From Gammaproteobacteria bacterium LSUCC0112 (GTDB taxonomy: Bacteria; Pseudomonadota; Gammaproteobacteria; Pseudomonadales; Pseudohongiellaceae), in contig SPIB01000003.1 of NCBI GenBank assembly GCA_004535785.1, positions 132,109 through 196,108 of the forward strand: a stretch of 64,000 bases of DNA. Reading direction: 5' to 3'. The position numbers and the translations under genes are program-made. Shown piece by piece: positions 57,014 through 63,910 of this stretch. The notes beneath the pieces are model-generated. The model saw nothing but the letters and a program-made list of their open reading frames with translations. It was not told the DNA's origin and did no database searches. Numbering within the stretch: position 1 is the stretch's first letter; the number at the start of each line of letters is the position of its first letter.

Positions 57014-57203
57014 TACGGCTAGTTGGCGCTTGAGGCAACTGCAACCCTGCACCTGTTCTAATAAAGTATCTGACCAAAAAGAATAGTGCGATGAGCCCTG
57101 CCACGATGAGGAAGAGCACAACGTACTTGTATCCGAAGTACATTCCTGCGATGTCTACTAGGTGAACTGAGTCTACGTTGATGTTTATGTCTGAGTTTTG
57201 CAT
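57006..57203 (-). CDS. Small membrane protein (65 aa)
   Basis: It starts MQNSDININVDSVHLVD, followed by a membrane segment near residues 25-48 (YKYVVLFLIVAGLIALFFLV) and a basic tail. One base separates it from the preceding 53-aa gene (TAACATG) and it overlaps the next gene. No family is recognised. Confidence 0.55.
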   Translation of the reverse strand: MQNSDININVDSVHLVDIAGMYFGYKYVVLFLIVAGLIALFFLVRYFIRTGAGLQLPQAPTSRNE

Positions 57204-57204
57204 G

Positions 57205-57366
57205 TTAGTTTGTTACTACTTTCCCTGATAACTTCATCCCATAGTTTCTGAGCCCTGCACGTTTTTGCTTCTCAATCATCTGAGCTCGCCACACTGGGTT
57301 TTGCCATAGCATCCGGTGGCTCTGAGAGCGCTTTTGTTTTTCTTCTTCAGATAGTGTTCTTTTCAT
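57205..57366 (-). CDS. Basic 53-aa protein, NUMOD-like motif
   Basis: Read from the ATG at 57,366 to the TAA at 57,205: MKRTLSEEEKQKRSQSHRML, then WQNPVWRAQMIEKQKRAG. The pattern of a Ser-His-rich basic helix followed by a Trp-x-x-Pro segment resembles NUMOD3-type DNA-binding repeats of homing endonucleases, but it is only one repeat long. It lies 2 bp after the upstream gene's end. No Shine-Dalgarno is seen (CCTAATT precedes). Confidence 0.5.
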   Translation of the reverse strand: MKRTLSEEEKQKRSQSHRMLWQNPVWRAQMIEKQKRAGLRNYGMKLSGKVVTN

Positions 57367-57368
57367 AA

Positions 57369-57632
57369 TTAGGATTTATTTTTAAGCATCCCAAAGAATA
57401 CCTTTCCGAATGAGCCACCATGACTACATTGCTTAAAGCAGTAGTAGAGGTCTTCAGTTGGGATATGTCCGAGTTTGATTGCTACCGCTCGGGCGGTCAG
57501 TGGCTTCCACTTCGTTCCGACCCTCTCAGCGTTGAGACGAGTGAGGAATTGATTGATTAGATCAGCACGCTCGCTTTTGATACGCTCCGGCTTTTCTACT
57601 GTGAAGGTTTTGTTAAATTGAATCCGTTCCAT
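57369..57632 (-). CDS. Hypothetical island protein (87 aa)
   Basis: It begins MERIQFNKTFTVEKPERIKS and is charged and mainly helical. KPLTARAVAIKLGHIPTEDL could be a helix-turn-helix-like region, and a short Cys-containing tail follows. The leader is A/T-rich (AAGAAAAACAAC before the ATG) without a Shine-Dalgarno. It is the first gene of the tiny-gene string reading toward the integrase. Family unknown. Confidence 0.55.
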   Translation of the reverse strand: MERIQFNKTFTVEKPERIKSERADLINQFLTRLNAERVGTKWKPLTARAVAIKLGHIPTEDLYYCFKQCSHGGSFGKVFFGMLKNKS

Positions 57633-58225
57633 GTTGTTTTTCTTATAAGTAGATACAACCCCTCTATTTCCCTCATACCTCCTTCTGGGGTAATTTTGGC
57701 GGTCTCTAAATCATAGTGATACTTCATTCATCTCCGTGTCCCTCTCTTCCGAAGAAGATACTTTTGACGAAAATGTGAAGAAACAACTGACGCTCAGATG
57801 AGGTTGTCCGTTGTCAGGGGTAGACAGCGCGGACAATTTGAATCTGAGAACCAGTCGTGCATCGACTGTTTTTAACGTAGGAAGCTTATCGAGAACTACG
57901 TCACTATGAGATGTGCTTTCGTGTGCTCTGCTCAGGGGGCAAGGATTTGACGAGATAGATAACTTCTTCACAAGCGACTTATCTGCAAGCAGAGTCATGT
58001 GAGCCTACGTCTACTGTTATCTAAGGGCGTACTCCTCTACTCGTAATAGTCACCTTGCATATTCGCATCATTTTGCGAACTTCATGCCTAATGTGTAGCG
58101 CCCTTTTTAATGAGTTGGATAAACCTCTTTGCTCGGGTTCAGGCATTTAACGATTGTTTCCCTCGCAACTACACACTTCTCGCATCGTCTACCTATTCCG
58201 CCACCCCTGAAAAGAACACACGAAA

Positions 58226-58248
58226 AAGCACGCCTATGAAGCGTGCTT
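58226..58248 (-). terminator. Intrinsic terminator after the restriction endonuclease gene
   Basis: AAGCACGC and GCGTGCTT pair over 8 bp around a 7-nt loop. Read leftward the stem is followed by a T-run (TTTTTCG). It ends transcripts coming from the restriction-modification genes. Confidence 0.75.
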
Positions 58249-58260
58249 GAGATGAATACT

Positions 58261-58349
58261 GTCACCACCAGCCAAAGAGAGAAGTGTGCCTAATCCCGTG
58301 GCTTGGCTAGCTGTGACAATATTCAGTTGATTCTTTGTATTAGGCACAC
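58261..58349. other. Interlocked inverted repeats (possible pseudoknot)
   Basis: Stem 1: GTCAC (58,261-58,265) and AGCCAA (58,270-58,275) pair with TTGGCT (58,303-58,308) and GTGAC (58,313-58,317). Stem 2: GTGTGCCTAAT (58,284-58,294) pairs perfectly with ATTAGGCACAC (58,339-58,349). The arms alternate, so both stems together make a pseudoknot-type fold. It lies about 50 bp past the endonuclease stop codon. Confidence 0.55.
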
Positions 58350-58401
58350 CTTAAGTAAAGCATGCACTCTGTAAACGGCAAACATCAGAGGTGTGGAAAA
58401 A

Positions 58402-59352
58402 CTATTCCTCGGTGTAAGGACCTAAGAAACGAATGCCGTTGAAGTGGATTAGATGTGACGGTGCATCAGCGACCCAAACCTCAGTCTCCCAAGCAATCTC
58501 TCCAAGGTATTTGCCCATAATTGCACGGCTTGGGAATGCGGTAACGTAGACAAGTCCAGCCTTGGAGCCAGAAAATAGTGATGCAAGCTCTGCATGACGC
58601 TTTCCATCAACAGGACCGTGGCTAGTTACAGACTCCACAAGAAGAAGCCAATTCTTCTCAGTGAAATGAAGCACTACATCAGGCATCTTTCCGTGCGAGT
58701 CCACACTGACGCCCAAGCTCTCAAGTAATGGTGCATCAAAGTAGCCCCATTTATCGCCAGTATCGCCAGCATAGACAAGGATGCTTCCAGGAGCGTACCT
58801 GGACGCAAAATCTTCAATAATTGCCCGTATGAGCTCGCTGTGTTCGCCAGGGCTAAGCGTTATCTCCTTCCCAGGAGCAATCTCTACGGGGATACGGTTT
58901 TGCTCTCTCTCCATAGCATACTTAGCCACAAGCGTTTCGCGTTGCGCAAGATAGTCAGTCAAGCAGTTATGCCACTTATTGGTTCCATATGTGCGTATGA
59001 GAGCGAGAGCAGCAGGCTCGATCTGATAGACGGCCTTAGGGCTATTCACAGACCGGTCAGGTTTATCTGGGTTATACAATGCGATACCTGCATCGCAGAA
59101 CTGATGCATAGTCTGTCTTCGAAATGTTTCTCGGGTATTTGGGGCATACTCTTTCCCATAATGCGCACGCGCCCAATCCATGATTGGAGTGATACCAACA
59201 AGCGGATTCTCAGCCTGTGACCACTGTTTTCCTGGGCTGAGGTTTAGTAGTGCAAGAAGCGATAGCGCTGAGCGTTCGTTCTGTTGCGCTCTAGGAAGCC
59301 CAAGTGAAACGATGATTTGTTGTGCAGCGTCAATGTATTCTTGTTGGGTCAT
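58402..59352 (-). CDS. Type II restriction endonuclease, BsuBI/PstI family
   Basis: A 316-residue endonuclease resembling PstI/BsuBI. It has an N-terminal helical domain (about 1-150) and a C-terminal nuclease domain starting VYAGDTGDKWGYFDAPLLE. The candidate PD-(D/E)XK core is MPDVVLHF followed by LLLVESVTSHGPV, and GLVYVTAFPSR and EIAWETEVWVAD are later family blocks. If typical, it cuts CTGCAG; the actual site is inference from the family. It overlaps the methyltransferase gene by 4 bp (ATGA), so methylase is made first. Confidence 0.92.
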   Translation of the reverse strand: MTQQEYIDAAQQIIVSLGLPRAQQNERSALSLLALLNLSPGKQWSQAENPLVGITPIMDWARAHYGKEYAPNTRETFRRQTMHQFCDAGIALYNPDKPDRSVNSPKAVYQIEPAALALIRTYGTNKWHNCLTDYLAQRETLVAKYAMEREQNRIPVEIAPGKEITLSPGEHSELIRAIIEDFASRYAPGSILVYAGDTGDKWGYFDAPLLESLGVSVDSHGKMPDVVLHFTEKNWLLLVESVTSHGPVDGKRHAELASLFSGSKAGLVYVTAFPSRAIMGKYLGEIAWETEVWVADAPSHLIHFNGIRFLGPYTEE

Positions 59353-60815
59353 AAGATCTTCCTTAATTGTTCATCCACCATTTCTTGTGTCAGTTCTTCA
59401 TGCTCATTTGCCCACTTTCCGAGCTCTATAAGCACTTCTCGGCTCGGATACTTCATTAGTTTCAGATCAGTAGCGTTGACCTGCGTGTGTCCATTAAAAC
59501 GTCTGAAACTTTCGTCTACGGCGGTCGTATTCAGATATATCACCAAGCCTCTGGCTAAGAATTCAGGCAAGCCATGCTTTTTTTCATGAAACAGATTTAA
59601 ATGGTTCTCAAAGCCCAATACTGTGTGATCACCAAAGGCAGACGGCTCCACAATACTGGCCACTACACGTCTTTTTTCTTCTTTCGATGAAAACCGGCGC
59701 ACTACGCAATAGTACCCATTCGGGTACAGCCAGCGCTCAGTTTCCTCATTACGCATTATCGCATTTGGCTTCCGAAGCCCTATCACAGGCCATATCGTAC
59801 CTGTAGCGGTGAGATGCATTGGATAGACTAATGGAGCGCAACCTTCTTCAGGAAGAATGCGTAAATGCTCTTTTAGTCTGAAGTCTACAACCGGCCCAGT
59901 CGATACTTGAACTCCAATGTCAGCAAGTGAGCTTTGTATAGCCGGAGAAAGTTCCAGTGCGCTCTCGCCGAGAGTTGTTGGAACATGGATAAACCGTTCC
60001 TTATCGTTTGGAAAAACGATGCGCCCGAATGGATGCTCATGTGTCGTCATATCAGAGAACCTGTCGTCGGTGGATGTGGTGATAGTCACGTCACCTTGCA
60101 CGCCACCACACTCAAGACGAATGATTACGTTCTCTTGTAGCACTTCATCATCTCGGAATGCCTTATTGCGAGATTCAAATAGATGTATATGGTGAATGGC
60201 ACACCGCTCAAGAATGAACTCACGGAAAGGTTTGTAATACGGCCCGTTGCAAAAACTCCGGGGAATGATTGCAACAATCTGGCCGCCCTTTGAAGCATGA
60301 AGTACAGCGAGGGCAACAAAGGCAGAATACATATTCACCGTCTCAATCCCAACTGAGCGCAGCGCTCGTCGGTGGTTTGAGTCGCTATTAATCTTCTTGT
60401 AGGGTGGATTTAGGATTGCGTGCGTGTATCCGTCGCTTGGAGGGGAGCGTCCGGTCGCCAGCTCAATAAAATCGCCCGCAACTATCTCGGCCTTGACCTC
60501 GTCATACCGCGTCAAATGCTCCTTAAGGTGCTCGCGGAGAGCTTCATCGACCTCATAAGCAGTGACTTCAATAGAATCGAACTTGAAGCCCCCTTGAAGC
60601 CAACGATCGAGGAAAGCGCAAGTCAATGCGCCTACCCCTGCTCCAGCATCAAGGAGACGGCAATTTTTGATGTTGCTAGCCGGGAACATATTAGCCATAA
60701 AGCGAGCAACCGAGGATGGGGTCATAAACTGACCAAACTCGGACTTACGTGCGCCACTGATTTTAGGGCTTACCTCACGGCGAACGTTGTCCGCAATATC
60801 AAGCTGTGGAATCAT
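59349..60815 (-). CDS. Adenine-specific DNA methyltransferase (BsuBI/PstI-type partner)
   Basis: A 488-residue N6-adenine methyltransferase. The SAM motif I is LLDAGAGVGALTCAFLDR near residue 55, the catalytic motif IV is AILNPPYKK near residue 135, and a C-terminal target-recognition region follows. Length and operon partner fit M.PstI/M.BsuBI, which protect CTGCAG. It precedes the endonuclease gene, with which it overlaps. It has a recognisable AGGG leader upstream of the ATG at 60,815. Confidence 0.93.
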   Translation of the reverse strand: MIPQLDIADNVRREVSPKISGARKSEFGQFMTPSSVARFMANMFPASNIKNCRLLDAGAGVGALTCAFLDRWLQGGFKFDSIEVTAYEVDEALREHLKEHLTRYDEVKAEIVAGDFIELATGRSPPSDGYTHAILNPPYKKINSDSNHRRALRSVGIETVNMYSAFVALAVLHASKGGQIVAIIPRSFCNGPYYKPFREFILERCAIHHIHLFESRNKAFRDDEVLQENVIIRLECGGVQGDVTITTSTDDRFSDMTTHEHPFGRIVFPNDKERFIHVPTTLGESALELSPAIQSSLADIGVQVSTGPVVDFRLKEHLRILPEEGCAPLVYPMHLTATGTIWPVIGLRKPNAIMRNEETERWLYPNGYYCVVRRFSSKEEKRRVVASIVEPSAFGDHTVLGFENHLNLFHEKKHGLPEFLARGLVIYLNTTAVDESFRRFNGHTQVNATDLKLMKYPSREVLIELGKWANEHEELTQEMVDEQLRKIL

Positions 60816-60847
60816 TAGAAACCCTGTAGTCTGTCCAATTTCTCAAA

Positions 60848-60859
60848 CTGCAGAGTATA
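60848..60859 (-). promoter_or_regulatory. Candidate -10 box fused to a CTGCAG site upstream of the R-M operon
   Basis: On the minus strand TATACT (60,859-60,854) is followed directly by CTGCAG (60,853-60,848), 33 bp before the methyltransferase start. The presumed recognition site of the encoded enzymes therefore covers the expected transcription start. The -35 box is weak. Confidence 0.45.
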
Positions 60860-60861
60860 CG

Positions 60862-61224
60862 CTAAGAAGCGGAAAGTATTGTAATTTCCACCCTTGGCCT
60901 ATCCCTGTCCACGAAAAATCCCGCATGACTGAATCCCGCTATATGCTTCCTGCCGTCCCCTGCAAGCACACCTGCCTCCACAAGCCCGTCATGAATGAAC
61001 TTCACGGCAAAAGCCACATTATCCACGTCCTTGCGCGAATCCTTTGAATACCATGTGTACGTTATGTTGACGGGGTATTGCGTGATAGCGGGGCAATTAG
61101 ACACCTCCCAGGCTACGCGCTCAGTTTCCTCCTTCTTGATTTTGGATGCTCTGAATCGGTTGGAGCGCTCTGCATTGACGTACGTATTGAGGTCGCAGAG
61201 CTCCCCCTCGATGGTGATTGTCAT
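60862..61224 (-). CDS. RusA-like Holliday junction resolvase
   Basis: A 120-residue protein with the RusA pattern: the start MTITIEGELCDLNTYVNAER, then SKDSRKDVDNVAFAVKFIHD near residue 65 holding the conserved Asp residues of the active site (D-x-D-N), and GLVEAGVLAGD. RusA-type resolvases process branched DNA during phage replication. A hairpin terminator ends only a few bases upstream of its ATG. Its stop codon is 3 bp from the -10 box of the R-M operon. Confidence 0.88.
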   Translation of the reverse strand: MTITIEGELCDLNTYVNAERSNRFRASKIKKEETERVAWEVSNCPAITQYPVNITYTWYSKDSRKDVDNVAFAVKFIHDGLVEAGVLAGDGRKHIAGFSHAGFFVDRDRPRVEITILSAS

Positions 61225-61228
61225 ACAT

Positions 61229-61255
61229 AAAAACTACCACGGTGAGGTGGTAGTT
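61229..61255 (-). terminator. Terminator-like hairpin abutting the RusA start
   Basis: AACTACCAC and GTGGTAGTT pair perfectly over 9 bp around a 6-nt loop. On the minus strand the stem is followed by TTTTTATG, and the RusA start codon lies about 5 bases after the stem. Read-through or a promoter inside the hairpin would be needed to express RusA. Confidence 0.7.
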
Positions 61256-61275
61256 CTTTGTAAGTGTGGGGACAG

Positions 61276-61560
61276 CTACATCCGAGGGAAGAGGCTGTCT
61301 TGAACCCTCAGCTTAAAGTGCATCGACTTGATGCCTGTCCTCCTGCTCGGCTTCTTCCCTGCATACTCGAACTTTCCCATGTTGCGAAGCTCGTTCATTC
61401 TTGCTGAGATTGTACTCCGCTCGATGCCCAACTCTTCCCCTAAGTCGCTGATACACCACTCGCCACCGTCCCGCATCAGTCCCAGGATGAGACTGTAGAG
61501 AGATGACGCGTCATAGTGACGGTACGCCTCTACGCTAGTTTGTGCTGTGTTATGTGACAT
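61276..61560 (-). CDS. Winged helix-turn-helix protein
   Basis: A 94-residue protein from the ATG at 61,560 (MSHNTAQTSVEAYRHYDASS). It has a winged-helix segment, LILGLMRDGGEWCISDLGEE followed by LGIERSTISARMNELRNMG and the wing KFEYAGKKPSRRTG. It is likely a DNA-binding regulator or a phage replication accessory. It lies 4 bp after the next upstream gene, and a terminator follows it. Confidence 0.75.
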   Translation of the reverse strand: MSHNTAQTSVEAYRHYDASSLYSLILGLMRDGGEWCISDLGEELGIERSTISARMNELRNMGKFEYAGKKPSRRTGIKSMHFKLRVQDSLFPRM

Positions 61561-61564
61561 AGAA

Positions 61565-62095
61565 TTAAATGGTGGGAGCGCCGTGGTATTCAGGATAATC
61601 CTCGTTCGCCAGGTTCTCCATTGCTTGTAATCTGCTGTTGTTTTTCTTCGGGTCAAATGGGAAAGGCGGTAGTTCAAGCCCCTCCTTGCTGAACACGTCA
61701 ACGAAGTGATCAATGAGGATGTCGATGTTGCCGTGCTTCTTTAGCTCCTTCGTGCTCGTGGTCTTCCACAAGGCTTTCTGCAAGCTCTTGCACATGCCAT
61801 GCAGCGTCTCCTTGGTGATGCGTAGCTGATGGGTGTGACGGATAATCATGTCCCAAGTGAGCCCTGCATTCTCCGCTTCCTTCTCAATCATCCCGAACCA
61901 AAGGAACAGTGCGCGGTGCTGGTCAGATGTACGCTCTTTGCCGTCTACCTGCCCCTCAGAGGTGCATTTGGGTGCCTCTTCGACATTTGCCACGGTGAGC
62001 GTGGGAAGGAGCGCTGTGAGTGCTTTGTGAGCGTCCCACTGCTTTCCTTCCACTATCTCAACGAGGGCGTGATGTGCTTCGCGGTCGATGGTCAT
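61565..62095 (-). CDS. Phage-type protein, possibly NinB-like recombination accessory
   Basis: A 176-residue protein. The central part (QHRALFLWFGMIEKEAENAG, then ITKETLHGMCKSLQKALWKT) and the tail (IDILIDHFVDVFSKEGLELP) have the helical layout of phage NinB-like single-strand-annealing accessory proteins. That resemblance is by eye and weak. It overlaps the next gene upstream by 1 bp and is 4 bp from the winged-helix gene, so the three move as a unit. Confidence 0.5.
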   Translation of the reverse strand: MTIDREAHHALVEIVEGKQWDAHKALTALLPTLTVANVEEAPKCTSEGQVDGKERTSDQHRALFLWFGMIEKEAENAGLTWDMIIRHTHQLRITKETLHGMCKSLQKALWKTTSTKELKKHGNIDILIDHFVDVFSKEGLELPPFPFDPKKNNSRLQAMENLANEDYPEYHGAPTI

Positions 62096-62667
62096 TACTC
62101 AGTGGCTTGCCCCTCCCCTTGTGCCTCCTCTTCGACCTTTGGCTTAATGAATGCTTCCTTCTTCTCCTCATCTGTGAGAGGTGTGAGAGGTGCCTTGATG
62201 GTTAGGTAGTTGTCGATGTTCATGTACGTCTTGTCACCCTTAGTCTTTTGAACGGTGATAACGCGACACTGTTTGCCAATGAGCATGTTAAGTTCTTTGC
62301 CAGTAATACCCATAGCTTCCTGTTCAGGTGAAATAGTCTGCCCCTGTAGTGCCTCAACAATTTGGTAGAGGGTGTTCTTGCCGTTCTTACCGATGTACAG
62401 GTATGAAGGTACAAAGTTTTCAAAGATGTTGCGCCCACGGATAGACTTTCCATCCACCTCAGTAGTCTCAAGGACTGTGAACTGGAAATCGAATACCGTC
62501 TCCATTATTGGAGTAAGACTTGCATCATTCGCCCGCGCCTTTTTCGAATCGAATGTTTCATGCTCCTTTGATGTGATGTCCAGTAGCTCCACTTGGTACA
62601 TGTCATTTGGTAGTGGTGCGAATGTGGTTGACTCCTTCTTCTCTACTACGATTGTTTCGTCTAACAT
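62095..62667 (-). CDS. Putative single-stranded DNA-binding (OB-like) phage protein
   Basis: A 190-residue protein. PLPNDMYQVELLDI and FDFQFTVLETTEVDGKSIRG look like an OB-fold beta sheet, followed by LIGKQCRVITVQKTKGDKTY and an acidic C-terminal tail (VEEEAQGEGQATE) as in SSB-type proteins. The neighbours RusA and NinB-like fit a phage replication/recombination block. Its family is not firmly recognised. The leader is A/T-rich with no Shine-Dalgarno. Confidence 0.5.
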   Translation of the reverse strand: MLDETIVVEKKESTTFAPLPNDMYQVELLDITSKEHETFDSKKARANDASLTPIMETVFDFQFTVLETTEVDGKSIRGRNIFENFVPSYLYIGKNGKNTLYQIVEALQGQTISPEQEAMGITGKELNMLIGKQCRVITVQKTKGDKTYMNIDNYLTIKAPLTPLTDEEKKEAFIKPKVEEEAQGEGQATE

Positions 62668-62672
62668 AAAAA

Positions 62673-62810
62673 TTATTGTGATTTAGATTTAAGTAATTTC
62701 TCCTCTCGTTCTTTGTCCGTTTTGCTAAATGCGTCCTCCAGTAGCGCACAGAACACTTCCGATAGTCCTGTCTCTGGGATCTGCACCTGCACGGTTATGG
62801 ATTCTCGCAT
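62673..62810 (-). CDS. Small hypothetical island protein (45 aa)
   Basis: It begins MRESITVQVQIPETGLSEVF at the ATG at 62,810, one base after the upstream stop, and ends in a charged helix (KTDKEREEKLLKSKS). A longer start at 62,855 would overlap the neighbour by 44 bp, so the short form is preferred. Function unknown. Confidence 0.45.
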   Translation of the reverse strand: MRESITVQVQIPETGLSEVFCALLEDAFSKTDKEREEKLLKSKSQ

Positions 62811-62811
62811 A

Positions 62812-63018
62812 TCAGTCTTTGGGATGGTCGTATCTGTCAGCCCACTTTTTGTCATCGTTTAAGTCATTAGGACGTGGTAGCGGTGCTTCGTATTCGCCAT
62901 CACGATAGAAATGAGTGAATGTTTTGAAGACTCCTGCCTTCACCTGCTCCCTCACCTGCCTCATGACATCCGCAATGTCTGCGTTTACGGTGTCCGCGTC
63001 TTCCGTGATAAAACTCAT
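62812..63018 (-). CDS. Small hypothetical island protein (68 aa)
   Basis: It begins MSFITEDADTVNADIADVMR and is acidic to mixed-charge with a helical centre and a tail rich in Asp, Lys and Pro. The ATG at 63,018 is used; the frame is open 66 bp further upstream through the next gene. No family recognised. Confidence 0.45.
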   Translation of the reverse strand: MSFITEDADTVNADIADVMRQVREQVKAGVFKTFTHFYRDGEYEAPLPRPNDLNDDKKWADRYDHPKD

Positions 63019-63029
63019 ACCCTTGATGA

Positions 63030-63224
63030 TTAGCTTATAAGTGAGTGCAGTGCTGTACCCATCGCTTCGACATCGGGTGCCCAAGTAATGAGTGAATAAA
63101 GTGCGAACGCAAAGATGAGTGCTACTCCGATGATGTAGATGAAGAAGAGTGTATCCTTCACAACTGCTTCCCAGTCTATGCCCATGCGGTCGCGCCTGCT
63201 CTTGCGGTCGTCGTAGGGGTTCAT
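63030..63224 (-). CDS. Small membrane protein (64 aa)
   Basis: It begins MNPYDDRKSRRDRMGIDWEA, with one membrane segment near residues 26-48 (LFFIYIIGVALIFAFALYSL). Its start overlaps the RHH-type gene's stop (ATGA). The position near a lysozyme-like gene would fit a holin-like role, but it has only one membrane segment and the assignment is not supported by a motif. Confidence 0.5.
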   Translation of the reverse strand: MNPYDDRKSRRDRMGIDWEAVVKDTLFFIYIIGVALIFAFALYSLITWAPDVEAMGTALHSLIS

Positions 63225-63355
63225 AGATTATGTGTTAATGCGAGTAATGAAACGCCTGTGCGTATAACTTCTGACTTGCTCACTTTGAGCTTTCGGGCGA
63301 GCTTGCGTACAGTGACATGAGTGTCATCGTGTGCGCGGTAAGTCGCCAGCTTCAT
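63221..63355 (-). CDS. Ribbon-helix-helix-like protein (44 aa)
   Basis: It reads MKLATYRAHDDTHVTVRKLA then RKLKVSKSEVIRTGVSLLAL. A short beta strand is followed by two helices with the KVSKSEVIRTGV pattern of RHH/Arc-type DNA-binding proteins. The ATG at 63,355 has an A-rich leader and no Shine-Dalgarno. Its stop overlaps the start of the next gene by 4 bp. It is a likely regulator of the island or half of an antitoxin-like unit; no toxin is seen. Confidence 0.6.
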   Translation of the reverse strand: MKLATYRAHDDTHVTVRKLARKLKVSKSEVIRTGVSLLALTHNL

Positions 63356-63454
63356 TATTTTTTTCTTTTTCAATTAAATGTTTGTTACTAATAAGCTCCT
63401 CCATTAAATTTAGCATATATCGCGGTATCGGCAAGGATATACATGGGGACAACT

Positions 63455-63483
63455 AAAAAAGGCGCATCATTGCGCCCTTTTCA
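63455..63483 (-). terminator. Intrinsic terminator after the lysozyme-like gene
   Basis: GGCGCA and TGCGCC pair around a 4-nt loop, followed on the minus strand by TTTTTT. The A-run on the other side would let it also work rightward. It lies directly past the stop codon at 63,485. Confidence 0.85.
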
Positions 63484-63484
63484 T

Positions 63485-63910
63485 TTACTTATTCCAACAA
63501 CCCGCACTCCAGTTCCATGGTCGTGAGCCTTGCGTTTCGTACAACCAGTTTGCATAGGTGATGTTGCCTTCTTCTGTAAACAGGTCTAACCCCATCTTTC
63601 CAGCAGTCTCTTCGTGGTAGTACAAATTTATTTGGCACATGCCTACGTCATCAGAATTGATGACTCCTCTGATGACTCGGCCATCTGGGTGAAAGTGTTG
63701 CGGCTCTGCATGACGATTTCCGACACTCTCGCATGCGCATATTGGTTTGAGCTCTGAGCGTAGTTCTATCTGTGCAACTTCGTGAACTTCGATAGTAGGT
63801 TCGTCAACTGCGGTATAGGTGATGGTATCTGCTCGCACTGTCAATGCGTAAAGAAGTATAGATACCAGCGTCAGCAACCCTACGAATACATCAACTAATG
63901 GATGCCTCAT
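63485..63910 (-). CDS. Lysozyme/transglycosylase-like wall hydrolase, membrane-anchored
   Basis: A 141-residue protein. An N-terminal signal or anchor (residues about 6-27, VDVFVGLLTLVSILLYALT) is followed by a lysozyme-like fold. CACESVGNRHAEP carries the probable catalytic Glu, VINSDDVGMCQINLYYHEET is the conserved centre, and QGSRPWNWSAGCW the end. It would be an endolysin or wall-remodelling enzyme. The Cys residues suggest a disulfide outside the cytosol. It is transcribed alone leftward and ends in a strong terminator. The leader lacks a Shine-Dalgarno. Confidence 0.7.
   Translation of the reverse strand: MRHPLVDVFVGLLTLVSILLYALTVRADTITYTAVDEPTIEVHEVAQIELRSELKPICACESVGNRHAEPQHFHPDGRVIRGVINSDDVGMCQINLYYHEETAGKMGLDLFTEEGNITYANWLYETQGSRPWNWSAGCWNK

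Larger units (their letters stand above)
57633..58401. other. Non-coding stretch of about 770 bp with several structures
   Basis: No gene I can support. A 95-codon open frame at 57,711-57,998 (minus) has low-complexity Ser/Leu composition and no start signal, so I do not call it. The stretch holds a tRNA-Leu-like D-arm near 58,180-58,210, a terminator at 58,226-58,248 and the overlapping inverted repeats at 58,261-58,349. The promoter of the tiny-gene string must lie in its left part. Confidence 0.6.

Noticed and set aside
57711..57998. 95-codon minus-strand open frame
   Set aside because: Ser/Leu-rich low-information composition, no leader and no resemblance; treated as part of the non-coding stretch.
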